NCBI RefSeq assembly: GCF_012913485.1
Contig: NZ_CP051774.1
Location: 6,348,080-6,412,079 of the forward strand
DNA: 64,000 bases
Direction of reading: 5' to 3'
From: Luteolibacter luteus
Lineage (GTDB): Bacteria > Verrucomicrobiota > Verrucomicrobiia > Verrucomicrobiales > Akkermansiaceae
Shown here: positions 1-8,683 of the stretch, piece after piece
Layout: the number at the start of each line of letters is the position of its first letter
Numbering within the stretch: the first letter of the stretch is position 1
Program-made: the position numbers and the translations under genes
The notes under the pieces: generated by a model
What the model was told of the DNA's origin: nothing
The model's database searches: none
The model's input: the letters and a program-made list of their open reading frames with translations, nothing else

Positions 1-632
1 TCGCTTTTCCCCTCGGAGCGATTAGCGAGCTCACTAGGAAACTGGGTGCCAGCTACCGCCAGTCGGTGGAGGCGTTTAATGATGATCCCCGCATCCGCCA
101 GAAAGACCGGAAAGTGCTGACCGGGCATTTGAGGTTTGCCCTCATCAACAACGACCTTGTGGAATTCGCGGCTCAGTATCCCGATTACATGAGGTGCGCT
201 GAAAAGATGGAGGGAGAGGAAGGCGAAAACAACCATGTGGAACTGATCGTCGGAGACTTCCTCGTGACTCACCATCACCACACCAAATCTGACGCTATGC
301 CTGATGATTTCGTGAATCTTGGCTCCGGCTACTTCCAGAATAATTCCAAGGTCAACGAATACTTCGACGGCGAGTGGTTTACCGAAAAGAGGATCGTCAG
401 CGAACCGCGGGACCACCTTCTGAACATGCTGATCCTCCACGAAAAAAGTCCCGAAGGATTGCACCAGATTGGAAACATCGAATTCGTGTTTCCGAGGAAG
501 AGCAAGAAGTTCATCTCCCTTGGCGTCTCGGACCTCACACAAAGGCAAACCGAAATCATGGACTTGGATTCTGACGATCTACTAGAATTCAAGCGCAGGA
601 CGGCGGAAGAGATCCGTCGATACATCGCATGA
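1..632 (+). CDS. Partial hypothetical protein upstream of ImmA/IrrE gene (5' end outside window)
   Basis: The frame is open from the first bases of the window through a GTG at 66 to the TGA at 630-632, so the true start probably lies upstream. The visible part is soluble, acidic and rich in charged helices, with no signal peptide and no domain I recognise. Its stop overlaps the next start (ATGA at 629), so the two genes are translationally coupled. Partners of ImmA/IrrE proteases are often stress sensors or protease targets, but nothing in this sequence proves that role. Confidence 0.7.
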   Translation, partial: AFPLGAISELTRKLGASYRQSVEAFNDDPRIRQKDRKVLTGHLRFALINNDLVEFAAQYPDYMRCAEKMEGEEGENNHVELIVGDFLVTHHHHTKSDAMPDDFVNLGSGYFQNNSKVNEYFDGEWFTEKRIVSEPRDHLLNMLILHEKSPEGLHQIGNIEFVFPRKSKKFISLGVSDLTQRQTEIMDLDSDDLLEFKRRTAEEIRRYIA

Positions 633-1825
633 GGGTAGGCGTAGACAATTTTGACCCAACGAGACTAGAGCAAGCATTGGATTTTCAACTGAAGACCAAA
701 GCTTCGCTAGCGAAGGATATTGGCAAAACTCCAGATGCAATTACTTCCTACTTGAAGGGCAAGCGTAAGCCGAGCCCGGAAACTTTTGAGAAGATCGCCT
801 TTGCTCTGAACCTGCCAAAAAAGTTCTTTCTGACCCCTTCTGATGTCGTCGGCTTCCACGACCTGCTGAAACAGTGGCGCTCCAACTCATCCAAGAAGAA
901 AGCCGATACCAAACGAGGTGAGGTTGTCCTTTCTTGGATCCTAGAAGCTCATAGATCATTTGATAGAGTCTTTGAGCTTCCGAGCTTCCAACTGGGAGCC
1001 GAGATCGATACATGGAATATCCCGAGCGACATCAGCCAGATTACAGTGGATGTAGTCGAGGACGCCGCTCTTCGCCTGCGCGACTGTTGGGATCTAGGCA
1101 AGAATCCAATCCGAAACCTTTTGCGGACGGCCGAGAAAGCTGGCATAGCTGTTGGGCGATTCAACCTCAACGTTCCTGATCTGGATGCAGTCTCGACTTA
1201 CCACGAGGGCCGCCCTTACATTCTGTTGAACTCTTTCAAGCAGTCTGGATGTCGGGCCCGGTTCGATCTGGCGCATGAGATCGGTCACATGATTCTGCAC
1301 CGCCATGTGGACAAGGAGTGCATCTCCGGAAGTGATGGAAAGGCGATTTACCAAAAGCTTGAAGAACAAGCACATTGGTTTGCCGGTGCCTTGCTTCTAC
1401 CAGCTGACCGATTTGCAAGCGACTTCTGGGCTCCTACGTTCCAGTGCTTTGTCGACCTGAAAGAAAAATGGAAGGTTTCGATACAAGCGATGATTAGACG
1501 AGGTCTTACTTTGCAGCTGCTTACGAAGAGTCAGTACAACTGGCTCAACATAGCGATCAGCAAAAAGAAGGCGCGCCAGGTCGAACCGCTGGATGACAAG
1601 ATCCTTCCCGAGCGCATCCGACTGTTTCCTAAATGCTTCGAGCGATACGAAGAAGACTTCGGATCGCAAGCCATGCCGCACCTTCTAGAGCGACTGCCCT
1701 TTTCCACAGCCGTACTTACTGAACTATTTCAACTCGACCGAGCTGATGTTGAACGATTCCTTACGGGACGGGGCAGAGAGACGGACAACCTCGTTCACTT
1801 CGACTTCAAACGAAAAGAAACCTGA
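629..1825 (+). CDS. XRE-family HTH + ImmA/IrrE family metallo-endopeptidase
   Basis: 398 aa. Residues about 12-65 form an XRE-type helix-turn-helix (LAKDIGKTPDAITSYLKG). The middle carries the zinc-peptidase motif HEIGH at about 214-218, followed by EEQAHWFAGALLLP, the usual ImmA/IrrE second motif that supplies the third ligand. Proteins of this family cleave a DNA-bound repressor or partner and are common in phages, ICEs and stress loci. The start is fixed by ATGA overlap with the upstream gene. It may belong to the prophage control region or to flanking host DNA; the S24 repressor gene begins about 1.5 kb away and is convergent with it. Confidence 0.9.
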   Translation: MRVGVDNFDPTRLEQALDFQLKTKASLAKDIGKTPDAITSYLKGKRKPSPETFEKIAFALNLPKKFFLTPSDVVGFHDLLKQWRSNSSKKKADTKRGEVVLSWILEAHRSFDRVFELPSFQLGAEIDTWNIPSDISQITVDVVEDAALRLRDCWDLGKNPIRNLLRTAEKAGIAVGRFNLNVPDLDAVSTYHEGRPYILLNSFKQSGCRARFDLAHEIGHMILHRHVDKECISGSDGKAIYQKLEEQAHWFAGALLLPADRFASDFWAPTFQCFVDLKEKWKVSIQAMIRRGLTLQLLTKSQYNWLNIAISKKKARQVEPLDDKILPERIRLFPKCFERYEEDFGSQAMPHLLERLPFSTAVLTELFQLDRADVERFLTGRGRETDNLVHFDFKRKET

Positions 1826-1939
1826 TTGGCTTCGACTCTTCTGATTCTAGAGGAGAGAAGAAAGACTGCGGCTCAGAGAAGCAACAGCACCAGCTGCTAG
1901 AGGCTGCGCTTTTGCGGGGATCGTTGAACTCACCATCCC

Positions 1940-2415
1940 CCGTTTGCCCCTTCAGGGCACCAATGTATGCCGGGTTCTTCCCGGGGCTGCGCGCGTGCCG
2001 CGCTTACCCCGGGCTATCGACGTTTGCCCCTTTGGGGCATTAGACGGCAGGCGGATACAGGACATTGGAAAAAGGTAGGGACAAGTGCCTCGCTTGTTCG
2101 CGAACGGTCCCTTGTCATCACGCCGCACCGCGGTCGGCCGGGGGCGTCCGACCCTACCTCTGACGGGCGTGGCGGGAATCAATCGATGCGGCCGATGCCG
2201 CGATCTTCCGACGCTCATAGAGCGCCGCTACATTTTACCCTGACCGCTCCTGCGGAGCCCAGTTCGCGCGCCATCGACTCTGCGACTTCTGCGCCTCTTC
2301 GCGACTGCCCCCATCGTCCTCATATCCGGCATCCCCCGATGCGGCCGATGCCGCCAATCACCGACGGTCATAGACCGCCGCTACATTTTATCCTGACCGC
2401 TCCTGCGGAGCATGG
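1940..2415. repeat. Intergenic palindrome cluster 1 (small hairpins, B variant, two A elements)
   Basis: The gap 1826-2508 has no convincing gene. It opens with small hairpins (for example TTTGCCCCTTCAGGGCA). At about 2074-2158 is a B-type unit bounded by GGTAGGGAC and its complement CCGACCCTACC. Two A elements in reverse orientation follow at about 2183-2258 and 2333-2411, each with the three hairpin cores GCGGC..GCCGC, CGCTCATAGAGCG (or a variant) and GCTCCTGCGGAGC type. Apparent ORFs across it are translations of repeats. Confidence 0.75.
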
Positions 2416-2508
2416 GAGGGAGTGCCGTGGTAGGCATCTATCCCTTCATCCCCCGCCCCGCGAGCGCAGTTCGTTTGATGGGTGATGATTCGCGCAACGC
2501 GCGCCCCC

Positions 2509-3339
2509 TCACACCACCTCCACCAGCACGGCATCGATTCTCCCGCCCTCCATGGTCTGGACTTCCTTGTAGAGCGGATTCAGCGAGCGCAGCGCGGGGA
2601 CATTCCCCATGGCATCGGCGTCTTCCCCGGCCTTGGCCTTGCGGTAGCCGAATTCCTTCAAGGTCGAGCCGCTGGCATCCGAGTAAACCACGATCGTCCC
2701 CTTTTTCGGCGTGCGCGCGCGGTCCCAGGGCTGCACGACGACGATCGAGCCATCCGGGATCTTCCGCGCCATGGAGTCGCCGAAGACGCGGAGGGCATAG
2801 CAGCCTTCCGGATACTCCTTCTCCACCTCCACCGGAGCTTCCACGATGTGCGATGAAATCGGCGCGCCGGCCGCGACGCCGCCGACGAGATCGATCCAGT
2901 GGCCGCCGCCAGTACGACGGGTGCCGTAGTTCGTCAGGGCGGCCGGTGCCTCCGCGACGATCATCGGGACGATCTTCTTCTCTTCCCCCGGGGTCATCCG
3001 CACCACTTCCTCATCGCAGGTCTTGATCACCCACTCTTCCAGGGTCAGCCGCTGGGCCACGGCCGCGCGATTGTAGGTGCGGAAGGTCTGGAGATCCACC
3101 TGGATGCTGAAAATCTGCTGGTCTCCCGGCACCTCACGGATCCGCACGTCTTCGGAGCGCCGGTCATCATCCATCATCCGACCGATGCTCGTGAGGATCC
3201 CGATCGGGATATCTTGATTCGACGAAAGCCAGTTATCCACCGTCTTCTTCTTGGTATCTCCGAATTGCGACGCCAGCCACTCGCGGCTGCGCTGCGTATT
3301 CTTTAACCAAGCTTTAATTTCGTCTTTGGACGGCTGCAT
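2509..3339 (-). CDS. S24-family peptidase, CI/LexA-type phage repressor
   Basis: 276 aa. The N-terminal 60 residues look like a helix-turn-helix (residues 16-45, WLASQFGDTKKKTVDNWLSS). The C-terminal half is an S24/LexA autoprotease: serine in GDSM near residue 188 and lysine in STLKEFG near 225 form the dyad, next to the conserved segment PDGSIVVVQP. It should bind operators as a dimer and self-cleave with RecA, controlling lysogeny. It is divergent from the early phage genes, and the gap between holds three palindromic sites. This is the best evidence that the region is an inducible prophage. Confidence 0.88.
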   Translation of the reverse strand: MQPSKDEIKAWLKNTQRSREWLASQFGDTKKKTVDNWLSSNQDIPIGILTSIGRMMDDDRRSEDVRIREVPGDQQIFSIQVDLQTFRTYNRAAVAQRLTLEEWVIKTCDEEVVRMTPGEEKKIVPMIVAEAPAALTNYGTRRTGGGHWIDLVGGVAAGAPISSHIVEAPVEVEKEYPEGCYALRVFGDSMARKIPDGSIVVVQPWDRARTPKKGTIVVYSDASGSTLKEFGYRKAKAGEDADAMGNVPALRSLNPLYKEVQTMEGGRIDAVLVEVV

Positions 3340-3351
3340 GCCCCGTAATTA

Positions 3352-3425
3352 CCTGATTTCAGGCATTTGTCGAATCAATTTCCTCATTTCAGGTATTTTT
3401 CCATTGATTGATTCCTGATTTCGGG
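3352..3425. promoter_or_regulatory. Three operator-like palindromes between repressor and early operon
   Basis: Three copies of a 12-bp near-palindrome lie at 3352-3363 (CCTGATTTCAGG), 3382-3393 (CCTCATTTCAGG) and 3414-3425 (CCTGATTTCGGG). Centres are 30 and 32 bp apart, about three helical turns, so bound dimers would sit on one face. The dyad arms are CCTGA and TCAGG. The layout resembles a lambdoid three-site operator in the divergent repressor/early-gene gap; binding by the S24 repressor is inferred. Confidence 0.75.
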
Positions 3426-3437
3426 CACTTATAAGGC

Positions 3438-3665
3438 ATGTCCTCGCTGCCCGATCCCCGAACGGGATTCACCTTGGCCCTTCCTCCCATCGCGCTGAGC
3501 GAGCTGAAGGAGCCGACCAAGGACTTTCTCCTCGCGAATGCGAACCATGGCAAACCGCCGGTGGAAACCATGAAGGAACTCCTCGACCGCGGTGCCATCC
3601 GGGCCGGATTCCGGGAGGAAGGCTCAACTGATGCCTCATCTAACACGAACAAGCAAAACCCCTGA
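3438..3665 (+). CDS. Small early protein, first gene right of the operators
   Basis: 75 aa, not recognised. It starts at an ATG 12 bp after the third operator-like site, behind AUAAGG, a weak ribosome site. The middle (ALSELKEPTKDFLLANANHGKPPVETMKELLDRGAI) is predicted helical and could be a compact DNA-binding or accessory fold; position suggests a Cro-, excisionase- or early-regulator role. The C-terminus is polar and low in complexity. Confidence 0.55.
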   Translation: MSSLPDPRTGFTLALPPIALSELKEPTKDFLLANANHGKPPVETMKELLDRGAIRAGFREEGSTDASSNTNKQNP

Positions 3666-3752
3666 AGCCCGCGCCGTGGTCCCCATGAAAAAAGCGGGCC
3701 ACCGCAGCCCTCCTCTCCCTCCCCGCTCTCCAGTCCTCAAACGATAACCAAC

Positions 3753-4013
3753 ATGACCACCAACGAACTCACGCAATGCCAGCACACGATGACGCGGCTG
3801 GATGAGATCGCCTCCGCCCCCGCCCTCACCGCCGCGCCCGTGACCACGGGCGGGCATCCCTTCACCCAGGCCCCCGGCATGGCGGAAGCCATCAAGGCCA
3901 TCCGCGCCGCGCTGCCGGATGAGGTGATGAACGACATCATCGGCCGCCTGAAAAACATCGCCGCCCGCATGCGCGAGATCGTGGCAAAGACAGGGAAGGA
4001 GGTGGCAGCATGA
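3753..4013 (+). CDS. Small hypothetical early protein
   Basis: 86 aa, not recognised. It has an N-terminal polar helix (TNELTQCQHTMTRLDEI), a Pro/Ala-rich linker, and a C-terminal amphipathic helix around residues 45-86. Its stop overlaps the start of the YqaJ-like nuclease (ATGA at 4010), so it probably works in the same recombination/replication step, perhaps like small partners of phage exonucleases. Confidence 0.6.
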   Translation: MTTNELTQCQHTMTRLDEIASAPALTAAPVTTGGHPFTQAPGMAEAIKAIRAALPDEVMNDIIGRLKNIAARMREIVAKTGKEVAA

Positions 4014-4855
4014 AGATCATCCCATGCAAGCAACGCTCGCCGGAATGGTTCGCGGCCCGCGCGTCCTGCGTGATCACCGCCAGCCGGATGACCCCGGCCT
4101 GCGCGCCGGAGATGAAGGTGCGCCTGACAAAGGCGGAGCTCTGCGAGGAGCTGGATCGCCATGACATCGAGTATTCGCCAGAGGCGACGAATGCGGAGCT
4201 GGAGGCCCTGCTGCCGGAGCCGGAGAGCTATCGCAGCATGAGCGAGGTGGATCGCAAGAACCGCGAGATCCTCATCGCGCGCCGCCTGGCGGAGCCGATC
4301 TATCAGAATGCCTCGCTTTCCGGCGCGGCCTGGTTGATCCACCTGCGCGACAAGGAGGAGCGTGCGCTTGATTTCAATCCCGCGGTGCAACGCGGCATCG
4401 CGCTGGAGGAGGAGGCGCGCACGGCCTACGCCTCCCTCACCGGGTGCTCCGGGAAGGAGGTGGGCTTCATCCTGCATGACAGCGGCGGCTTCGGTGCCTC
4501 GCCGGACCTGCTGGTCCCGGATGCCGCGTCGCCTCATGGTTTCTCGCATGGTGCGGAGATCAAGTGCCCGGTGCCGGAGGTCCACATCGAGTGGCTGCTC
4601 GCCGGGACGCTGCCGGAGAAGCATCGCCTGCAGGTGCATGGCTCGATGGCCGTGACCGGGCTCAGCCGCTGGGATTTCTTCAGCTACTGCCCGGGCGAGC
4701 CGCCGCTGCACGTCATCGTGATGCGGGATGAGTTCACGGAGCAATTGGTGGCCGGGCTGCTGCTGCTGCATCGCGAATACATGGCGGCGCAGGACAAGCT
4801 GGCCGCGCTGTGGGATGCGGCGTTTCCCTGCGACGGGAAGGAGGTGGCCGCATGA
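4010..4855 (+). CDS. YqaJ-family (lambda-exonuclease-type) viral recombinase nuclease
   Basis: 281 aa. The start CKQRSPEWFAAR is typical of YqaJ/lambda Exo proteins. The PD-(D/E)XK core is visible: glutamates in GIALEEEARTAY (about 130), aspartate in ASPD (about 164) and EIKC (about 183-186), then LQVHGSMAVTG. The enzyme degrades one strand of duplex ends for single-strand annealing or replication-coupled recombination. It is translationally coupled to both neighbours. No single-strand annealing protein (Bet/Erf/RecT) was recognised next to it. Confidence 0.85.
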   Translation: MKIIPCKQRSPEWFAARASCVITASRMTPACAPEMKVRLTKAELCEELDRHDIEYSPEATNAELEALLPEPESYRSMSEVDRKNREILIARRLAEPIYQNASLSGAAWLIHLRDKEERALDFNPAVQRGIALEEEARTAYASLTGCSGKEVGFILHDSGGFGASPDLLVPDAASPHGFSHGAEIKCPVPEVHIEWLLAGTLPEKHRLQVHGSMAVTGLSRWDFFSYCPGEPPLHVIVMRDEFTEQLVAGLLLLHREYMAAQDKLAALWDAAFPCDGKEVAA

Positions 4856-5088
4856 GGGCGGACCCCTGCAATGAACGCCACCACCTGCGCCGGAATCGGG
4901 GGTGCTGGCAACTCCGCTTCACCCTGAAGACGGAGCACAACATGGTGGGCCGGCGCGTGGTCTGCGGCCTGAACACGCATGATGAAGACGAGGCGCGCGT
5001 GCGAAGGGACATCGTCCTGCGCGCGCTGTCGAAGGCAGACCTGTTAGAAATGCACAGCGACATGGCGGAGGTGATGGAGAAGGAGTGA
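4852..5088 (+). CDS. Short basic protein resembling an integrase arm-binding domain
   Basis: 78 aa. The start is chosen as the ATG at 4852 overlapping the upstream stop, rather than an in-frame ATG at 4810. The segment RGCWQLRFTLKTEHNMVGRR followed by a charged helix resembles the N-terminal arm-type DNA-binding module of tyrosine recombinases. There is no room for a catalytic domain and the R-H-R-Y residues are absent, so it is either a stand-alone DNA-binding protein or a remnant. Confidence 0.5.
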   Translation: MRADPCNERHHLRRNRGCWQLRFTLKTEHNMVGRRVVCGLNTHDEDEARVRRDIVLRALSKADLLEMHSDMAEVMEKE

Positions 5089-5096
5089 CGCGGGGG

Positions 5097-5391
5097 TCAC
5101 GGGCTCCGCAGGAGCGGACTAACTAGAATGTAGCGGCGCTCTATGAGCGTCGGTGATTGGCGGCACGGGCCGCATCCATCGATTATCAATGGGTCATTCA
5201 AGGTAGGGACAAGCGCCCTCGCTCGTCCGCGAATGGTTCCTTGCTGTTAGGCCGCTCCCTCGGTCGGCCGGGGCGTCCGGCCCTACCATTGGATGGCGAA
5301 TGGAGCATCCCCCGATGCGGCCGATGCCGCGATCATCCGACGCTCATAGAGCGCCGCTACATTTTGTCCTGAACGCTCCTGCGGAGCACGG
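5097..5391. repeat. Intergenic palindrome cluster 2 (A, B, A')
   Basis: The gap between 5088 and 5498 is filled by an A element (about 5100-5175), a B unit ending near 5286 that is bounded by GGTAGGGAC and GGCCCTACC, and an inverted A' element (about 5308-5391). The order is symmetric without the larger C element. The remaining 100 bp before the next gene are pyrimidine-rich with no clear promoter. Confidence 0.75.
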
Positions 5392-5497
5392 CTTCTTGCC
5401 ACCATCACTCTTGCGACGTTTCCACGATGCGACCTCCTGCCTCAATCACATCACTCCATCTCTTCCTTACTCTCCTCTTATCCCAGCTTTCCCTTCC

Positions 5498-6352
5498 ATG
5501 AATTGGATCAATCTCAATGTCACCTTCCTCGATTCCGAGGAGTTCATCAGTGCCACGCCGGTGCAGCGCGCGACCTGGCTTTGCCTGCTACGCTACTGCG
5601 CCGGCCAGGAGAACAGCGGCCGCATCGAGGGCGCGAAGCTTTGGAAGGATCGCATGTGGCTGCAGGTGGTGCGCGTTCGCTTGCGCGAGATCACGGTAGG
5701 CGAGTGCAGGCTGTGGGAATGGCAAGGTGATGATCTCGTCGTGAACTTCTATCCGACCGAGAAGGAAGCAGAAGTGCGCAAAAAACGCACGCAGGGCTCA
5801 CTCGGCGGAAGAGGCCGGACATTGAAAAAACAAGCAGTTGCAGCGGGCATGGGAGATGAATCCGGAAACCACATGGTTTCCGGTACGGAAACCACGTGCT
5901 TGGATTCTGCTTCAAGGGAAAGAGAAGAGGAAGGGAAGGAGAAAAGGAAAGGGAAAGGAATGGAAATGGAAGATACCCCCAAGCCCCCAAAGGGGGATCG
6001 GGTATCCATCCCTGCCGATGAAGCAGACGAGGAAGCCCCTACCCTGCCCCGACGTTGGCGGCTGATCCCCCGCTCGGAGCGGAAGAACCACCGGGTGCAC
6101 CGGAACAATGTCGTGATGCAACGCATCGGCACATGGTTCGGCCGCAGACCGGAGAGCTTGTGGAACGTGGCGGAAGGACTGGCGCTGACGCAACTGGACC
6201 CGCCGCGGGGTGATGTCGATCTGTTAGAGCGCTACTACCTGGCACCGCTCGACCGGACCGCTGACTACCGGCGGAGGGACCTGCTGTCGCTTTTGAGCCA
6301 TTGGCATGCCGAGCTCGACCGGGCGCGGATCTGGGAGGCGGAGGGAGGTTGA
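5498..6352 (+). CDS. Putative phage replication organiser / helicase-loader-type protein
   Basis: 284 aa. The ATG at 5498 is preferred because the longer in-frame start at 5300 lies within the repeats. N-terminal MNWINLNVTFLDSEEF with VQRATWLCLLRYCA resembles the winged-helix start of phage replication initiators and DnaD-like proteins. Residues 95-165 are a low-complexity E/K/G linker. The C-terminal part is basic and helical and ends near SLLSHWHAELDRARIW. Placement directly before the DnaB-type gene supports an initiator or helicase-loader role. Family assignment is inference. Confidence 0.55.
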   Translation: MNWINLNVTFLDSEEFISATPVQRATWLCLLRYCAGQENSGRIEGAKLWKDRMWLQVVRVRLREITVGECRLWEWQGDDLVVNFYPTEKEAEVRKKRTQGSLGGRGRTLKKQAVAAGMGDESGNHMVSGTETTCLDSASREREEEGKEKRKGKGMEMEDTPKPPKGDRVSIPADEADEEAPTLPRRWRLIPRSERKNHRVHRNNVVMQRIGTWFGRRPESLWNVAEGLALTQLDPPRGDVDLLERYYLAPLDRTADYRRRDLLSLLSHWHAELDRARIWEAEGG

Positions 6353-6500
6353 AAGCAGAGCTCCGGGTGATCGGTGAACAGGGGTAGAAGCCCCCAAGCG
6401 AAGACCGCCCGCCGATCATCACTGCTATTTGCGAAGCTGCTCACCGATCCGACAAGCTCACGCCTTCTCCCTGCTCCCTCCCCGCGCGCCCTGCCTTTCC

Positions 6501-6524
6501 ACTGATCACTGACTACTGATCACT
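6501..6524. repeat. Direct repeat ACTGATCACT upstream of helicase gene
   Basis: Two exact copies of the 10-mer ACTGATCACT, each with a TGATCA palindrome, occur at 6501-6510 and 6515-6524, 17 bp before the dnaB-like start. They could be a small regulatory or origin-proximal site, or chance low complexity. The rest of the 6353-6540 gap shows nothing further. Confidence 0.35.
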
Positions 6525-6540
6525 TGGCACTCTGCCTTTT

Positions 6541-7890
6541 ATGCTCCCCCTTCCCCACGCCCTAGGCCCGGAGAAATCCGTGCTCTCCAGCCTGATGAAA
6601 AGTCCGGATCTCCTCGCGGAGCATTCGCTGGATCCGCAGATCTTCCATGTGCCGGCGCACCGCATCCTGTATCAGCGGATGAAGGGGCTGGAGGAAGTGG
6701 AGCTCATCAGCTTCATCGAGGGCCTGCGGGTTGCCGGGCTGCTGGAAAATATCGGCGGGCCCGCGGCGATCACGGATATCTACACCTACGCTCCCAGTTC
6801 CTCGCATTTCGAAAGCCACCTCGGCCTGCTCCGGGATCGCCATGCACGGCGCGTGGCGATTGCGGCATGTGCGGCAGCGGTGGAGGCGGCGAATGATTGT
6901 GCGGACGATGGCGCTTTCCTCCGGGCGCTGGGCGGGCCGATCACGAATGTCTTCGACATCGCCACCGCTGCGACGCCGCCGAAGGATACGAAGGCGCTGG
7001 CACGGGAGTTCTTGGAAACTTTCGAGGCGAAGGTGGCCGGGAGGCTTTTGCCAATGGGTCTGGCCACGGGCATCCCGGAGATCGACCGGGCGCTGCGCGG
7101 CCTGCATCCGCAGCACATGGGCGTGATCTCCGCGCGCTCCGGCGGCGGGAAGTCGACGATGGCCACGCAGATTGCCGCGAACCTGGCGACGGATGGGATC
7201 GGCGTGCTTTATCTCATCCTGGAGCGGACCGAGCAGAGTGCCTTCCAGCGCAGCGTGATTCAGACCGCGCGGATCCATCATGCCGCGGTGATCGATCCCG
7301 CGGGTTATGCCGCGGCGCAGGGTCATGCAAAGCCGGATCACGCGACGCTGCTGGCGATCCGGGATGCGATCACGAAGCTGGTGGATGCGAATTTTCACAT
7401 CCGCAAGCCGCCGAACCGCAGGCTATCGACGCAGTGCGCGGAAATCCGCCGCTATGTGCGGCTGCATGGCGTGAAGGTGGTGTTCGTCGACCAGATCGGC
7501 CTGATCCGCGGGGAGCGACAGCGCGGCGATACCGAGGAGGTCGAGCGGCGCGGGGTTTCGAATACGCTGCAGGAGCTGGCGCATGAACTCGGGATCACGG
7601 TGGTGGTGCTTTCGCAAGTCACCGATGAGATCGATACCAAGGGCGCGCGGGCGATCGAGGAAGATGCGGACTGGTGGCTTCACATCGCGCAGGAGCGGGA
7701 CAAGAAGAAGCCGGACTTCGGCGAGCACCAGCATGTGCTGATCGCGAAGGACAGCCACAATGGCATGGCGGGAGAACGGCTGCCGCTGGTGCTGGATCAC
7801 GCGACCCTGCGCTTCGTGCACGGCGCGCCGAAGGAGAAGGAGGAGGTCATGAAAGGACGCGGGGTGTTCGCGATGGGGAAAGCGAGGTGA
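6541..7890 (+). CDS. DnaB-type replicative DNA helicase
   Basis: 449 aa, close to bacterial DnaB length. The N-terminal DnaB domain begins PHALGPEKSVLSSLM. The RecA-like motor has Walker A ARSGGGKST at about 197-205, a Walker B-like strand VVFVDQIGLI near 313, the LSTQCAEIRRYVRLHG helix before it and a later VVVLSQV sensor strand. It should form a hexamer and unwind DNA at the phage fork. The usual DnaB arginine-rich tail is replaced by a short basic end. No T7-like polymerase or primase is present, so the phage likely recruits the host replisome. Confidence 0.88.
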   Translation: MLPLPHALGPEKSVLSSLMKSPDLLAEHSLDPQIFHVPAHRILYQRMKGLEEVELISFIEGLRVAGLLENIGGPAAITDIYTYAPSSSHFESHLGLLRDRHARRVAIAACAAAVEAANDCADDGAFLRALGGPITNVFDIATAATPPKDTKALAREFLETFEAKVAGRLLPMGLATGIPEIDRALRGLHPQHMGVISARSGGGKSTMATQIAANLATDGIGVLYLILERTEQSAFQRSVIQTARIHHAAVIDPAGYAAAQGHAKPDHATLLAIRDAITKLVDANFHIRKPPNRRLSTQCAEIRRYVRLHGVKVVFVDQIGLIRGERQRGDTEEVERRGVSNTLQELAHELGITVVVLSQVTDEIDTKGARAIEEDADWWLHIAQERDKKKPDFGEHQHVLIAKDSHNGMAGERLPLVLDHATLRFVHGAPKEKEEVMKGRGVFAMGKAR

Positions 7891-7956
7891 TCCGGGGAAA
7901 GGGATGGCGGGAGGGCCGTGCTCCGCAGGAGCGGTCTAACAGGGATGTAGCGTCGG

Positions 7957-8012
7957 TCTATGAGCGTCGGTCTATGAGCGTCGGTCTATGAGCGTCGGTC
8001 TATGAGCGTCGG
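7957..8012. repeat. Four tandem copies of TCTATGAGCGTCGG
   Basis: Units at 7957-7970, 7971-7984, 7985-7998 and 7999-8012 are identical 14-mers. The same segment occurs once in other A elements, so this is local slippage or unequal exchange. There are no spacers. Confidence 0.95.
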
Positions 8013-8210
8013 TGATTGGCGGCATCGGCCGCATCGGGGGATGCCCGGCTCACGCTCCATCGGAGCGATCCAAAGGAAAATGTAGCGTCGGTCTATGACC
8101 GTCGCAAACTCGCGGCACGAGCCGCATCGGGGGATTGTCGATCCGCCATTCGAAGGTAGGGACGAGCAACTCGCTTGTCCGCGAATGGTCGCTTGTGGTT
8201 AGGCCAGCTC

Positions 8211-8550
8211 ACAAGTTCCAGCCGATCCGGTCTGGTTGCCCGGAGGGCATGCAGCCAATAGCCGGTGGTCGAGCGCAGCGAAAACCGCCGGTAGGTCCGC
8301 GTATGAGATTGAACCCCGCATGGGGTTCCAGCGATGTGCCCGGATTCCCGGATGAAGTTCGCAGAGTCGGTGATGCCCATATGGCTTCCGATAGCTGGGG
8401 AAGGTGGATCTTGAGGTGTTTCCCGCGCGCCGGAACCCCTGCCGGGGTTCGATGTCACTTCTCGCCATACCGGTGGTTTTCGCTGCGCTCGACCACCGGC
8501 TATTGGCTATTTGCCCTCCGGGCAATGAGACCGGACCAGTTGAACTTGTT
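8211..8550. mobile_element. C element copy 1: 340-bp MITE-like palindrome
   Basis: Long imperfect terminal inverted repeats of roughly 75-80 bp begin ACAAGTTC and pair with GAACTTGT at the far end. They include TTGCCCGGAGGGCA and AGCCGGTGGTCGAGCGCAGC with their complements. The core holds paired AACCCCGCATGGGGTT and AACCCCTGCCGGGGTT hairpins. No protein is encoded. Five copies occur in the window. It may be a non-autonomous transposon or a REP/BIME-like element; no transposase is present here. Confidence 0.6.
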
Positions 8551-8683
8551 AGAAAATCGATGATCCATCGATGCGGCTGGTGCCGCGAGAGTCCGACGCT
8601 CATAGAGCGCCGCTAAATTTTCTTTTGGACCGCTCCTGCGGAGCGTGGTGGGTGGATCTCACGGTGCATCGACCGCCCAGCAC

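Larger units (their letters stand above)
7918..8646. repeat. Intergenic palindrome cluster 3 (A elements, B unit, C element)
   Basis: The 7891-8683 gap has no gene. It holds an A-type unit (7918-8040) whose central segment has expanded into four tandem 14-mers, a second A unit (about 8050-8135), a B unit with TAGGGACGAGCAACTCGCTTGTCC near 8155-8180 (only the outer arms pair), the 340-bp C element, and an inverted A' (about 8565-8646). The order is A-A-B-C-A'. Confidence 0.75.

Noticed and set aside
4852..5088. Complete tyrosine integrase
   Set aside because: Only 78 aa and no catalytic R-H-R-Y residues; at most an arm-binding-like domain.
7957..8012. Possible CRISPR array (regular repeats)
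   Set aside because: The 14-bp units are strictly tandem with no spacers, and no cas genes are present.
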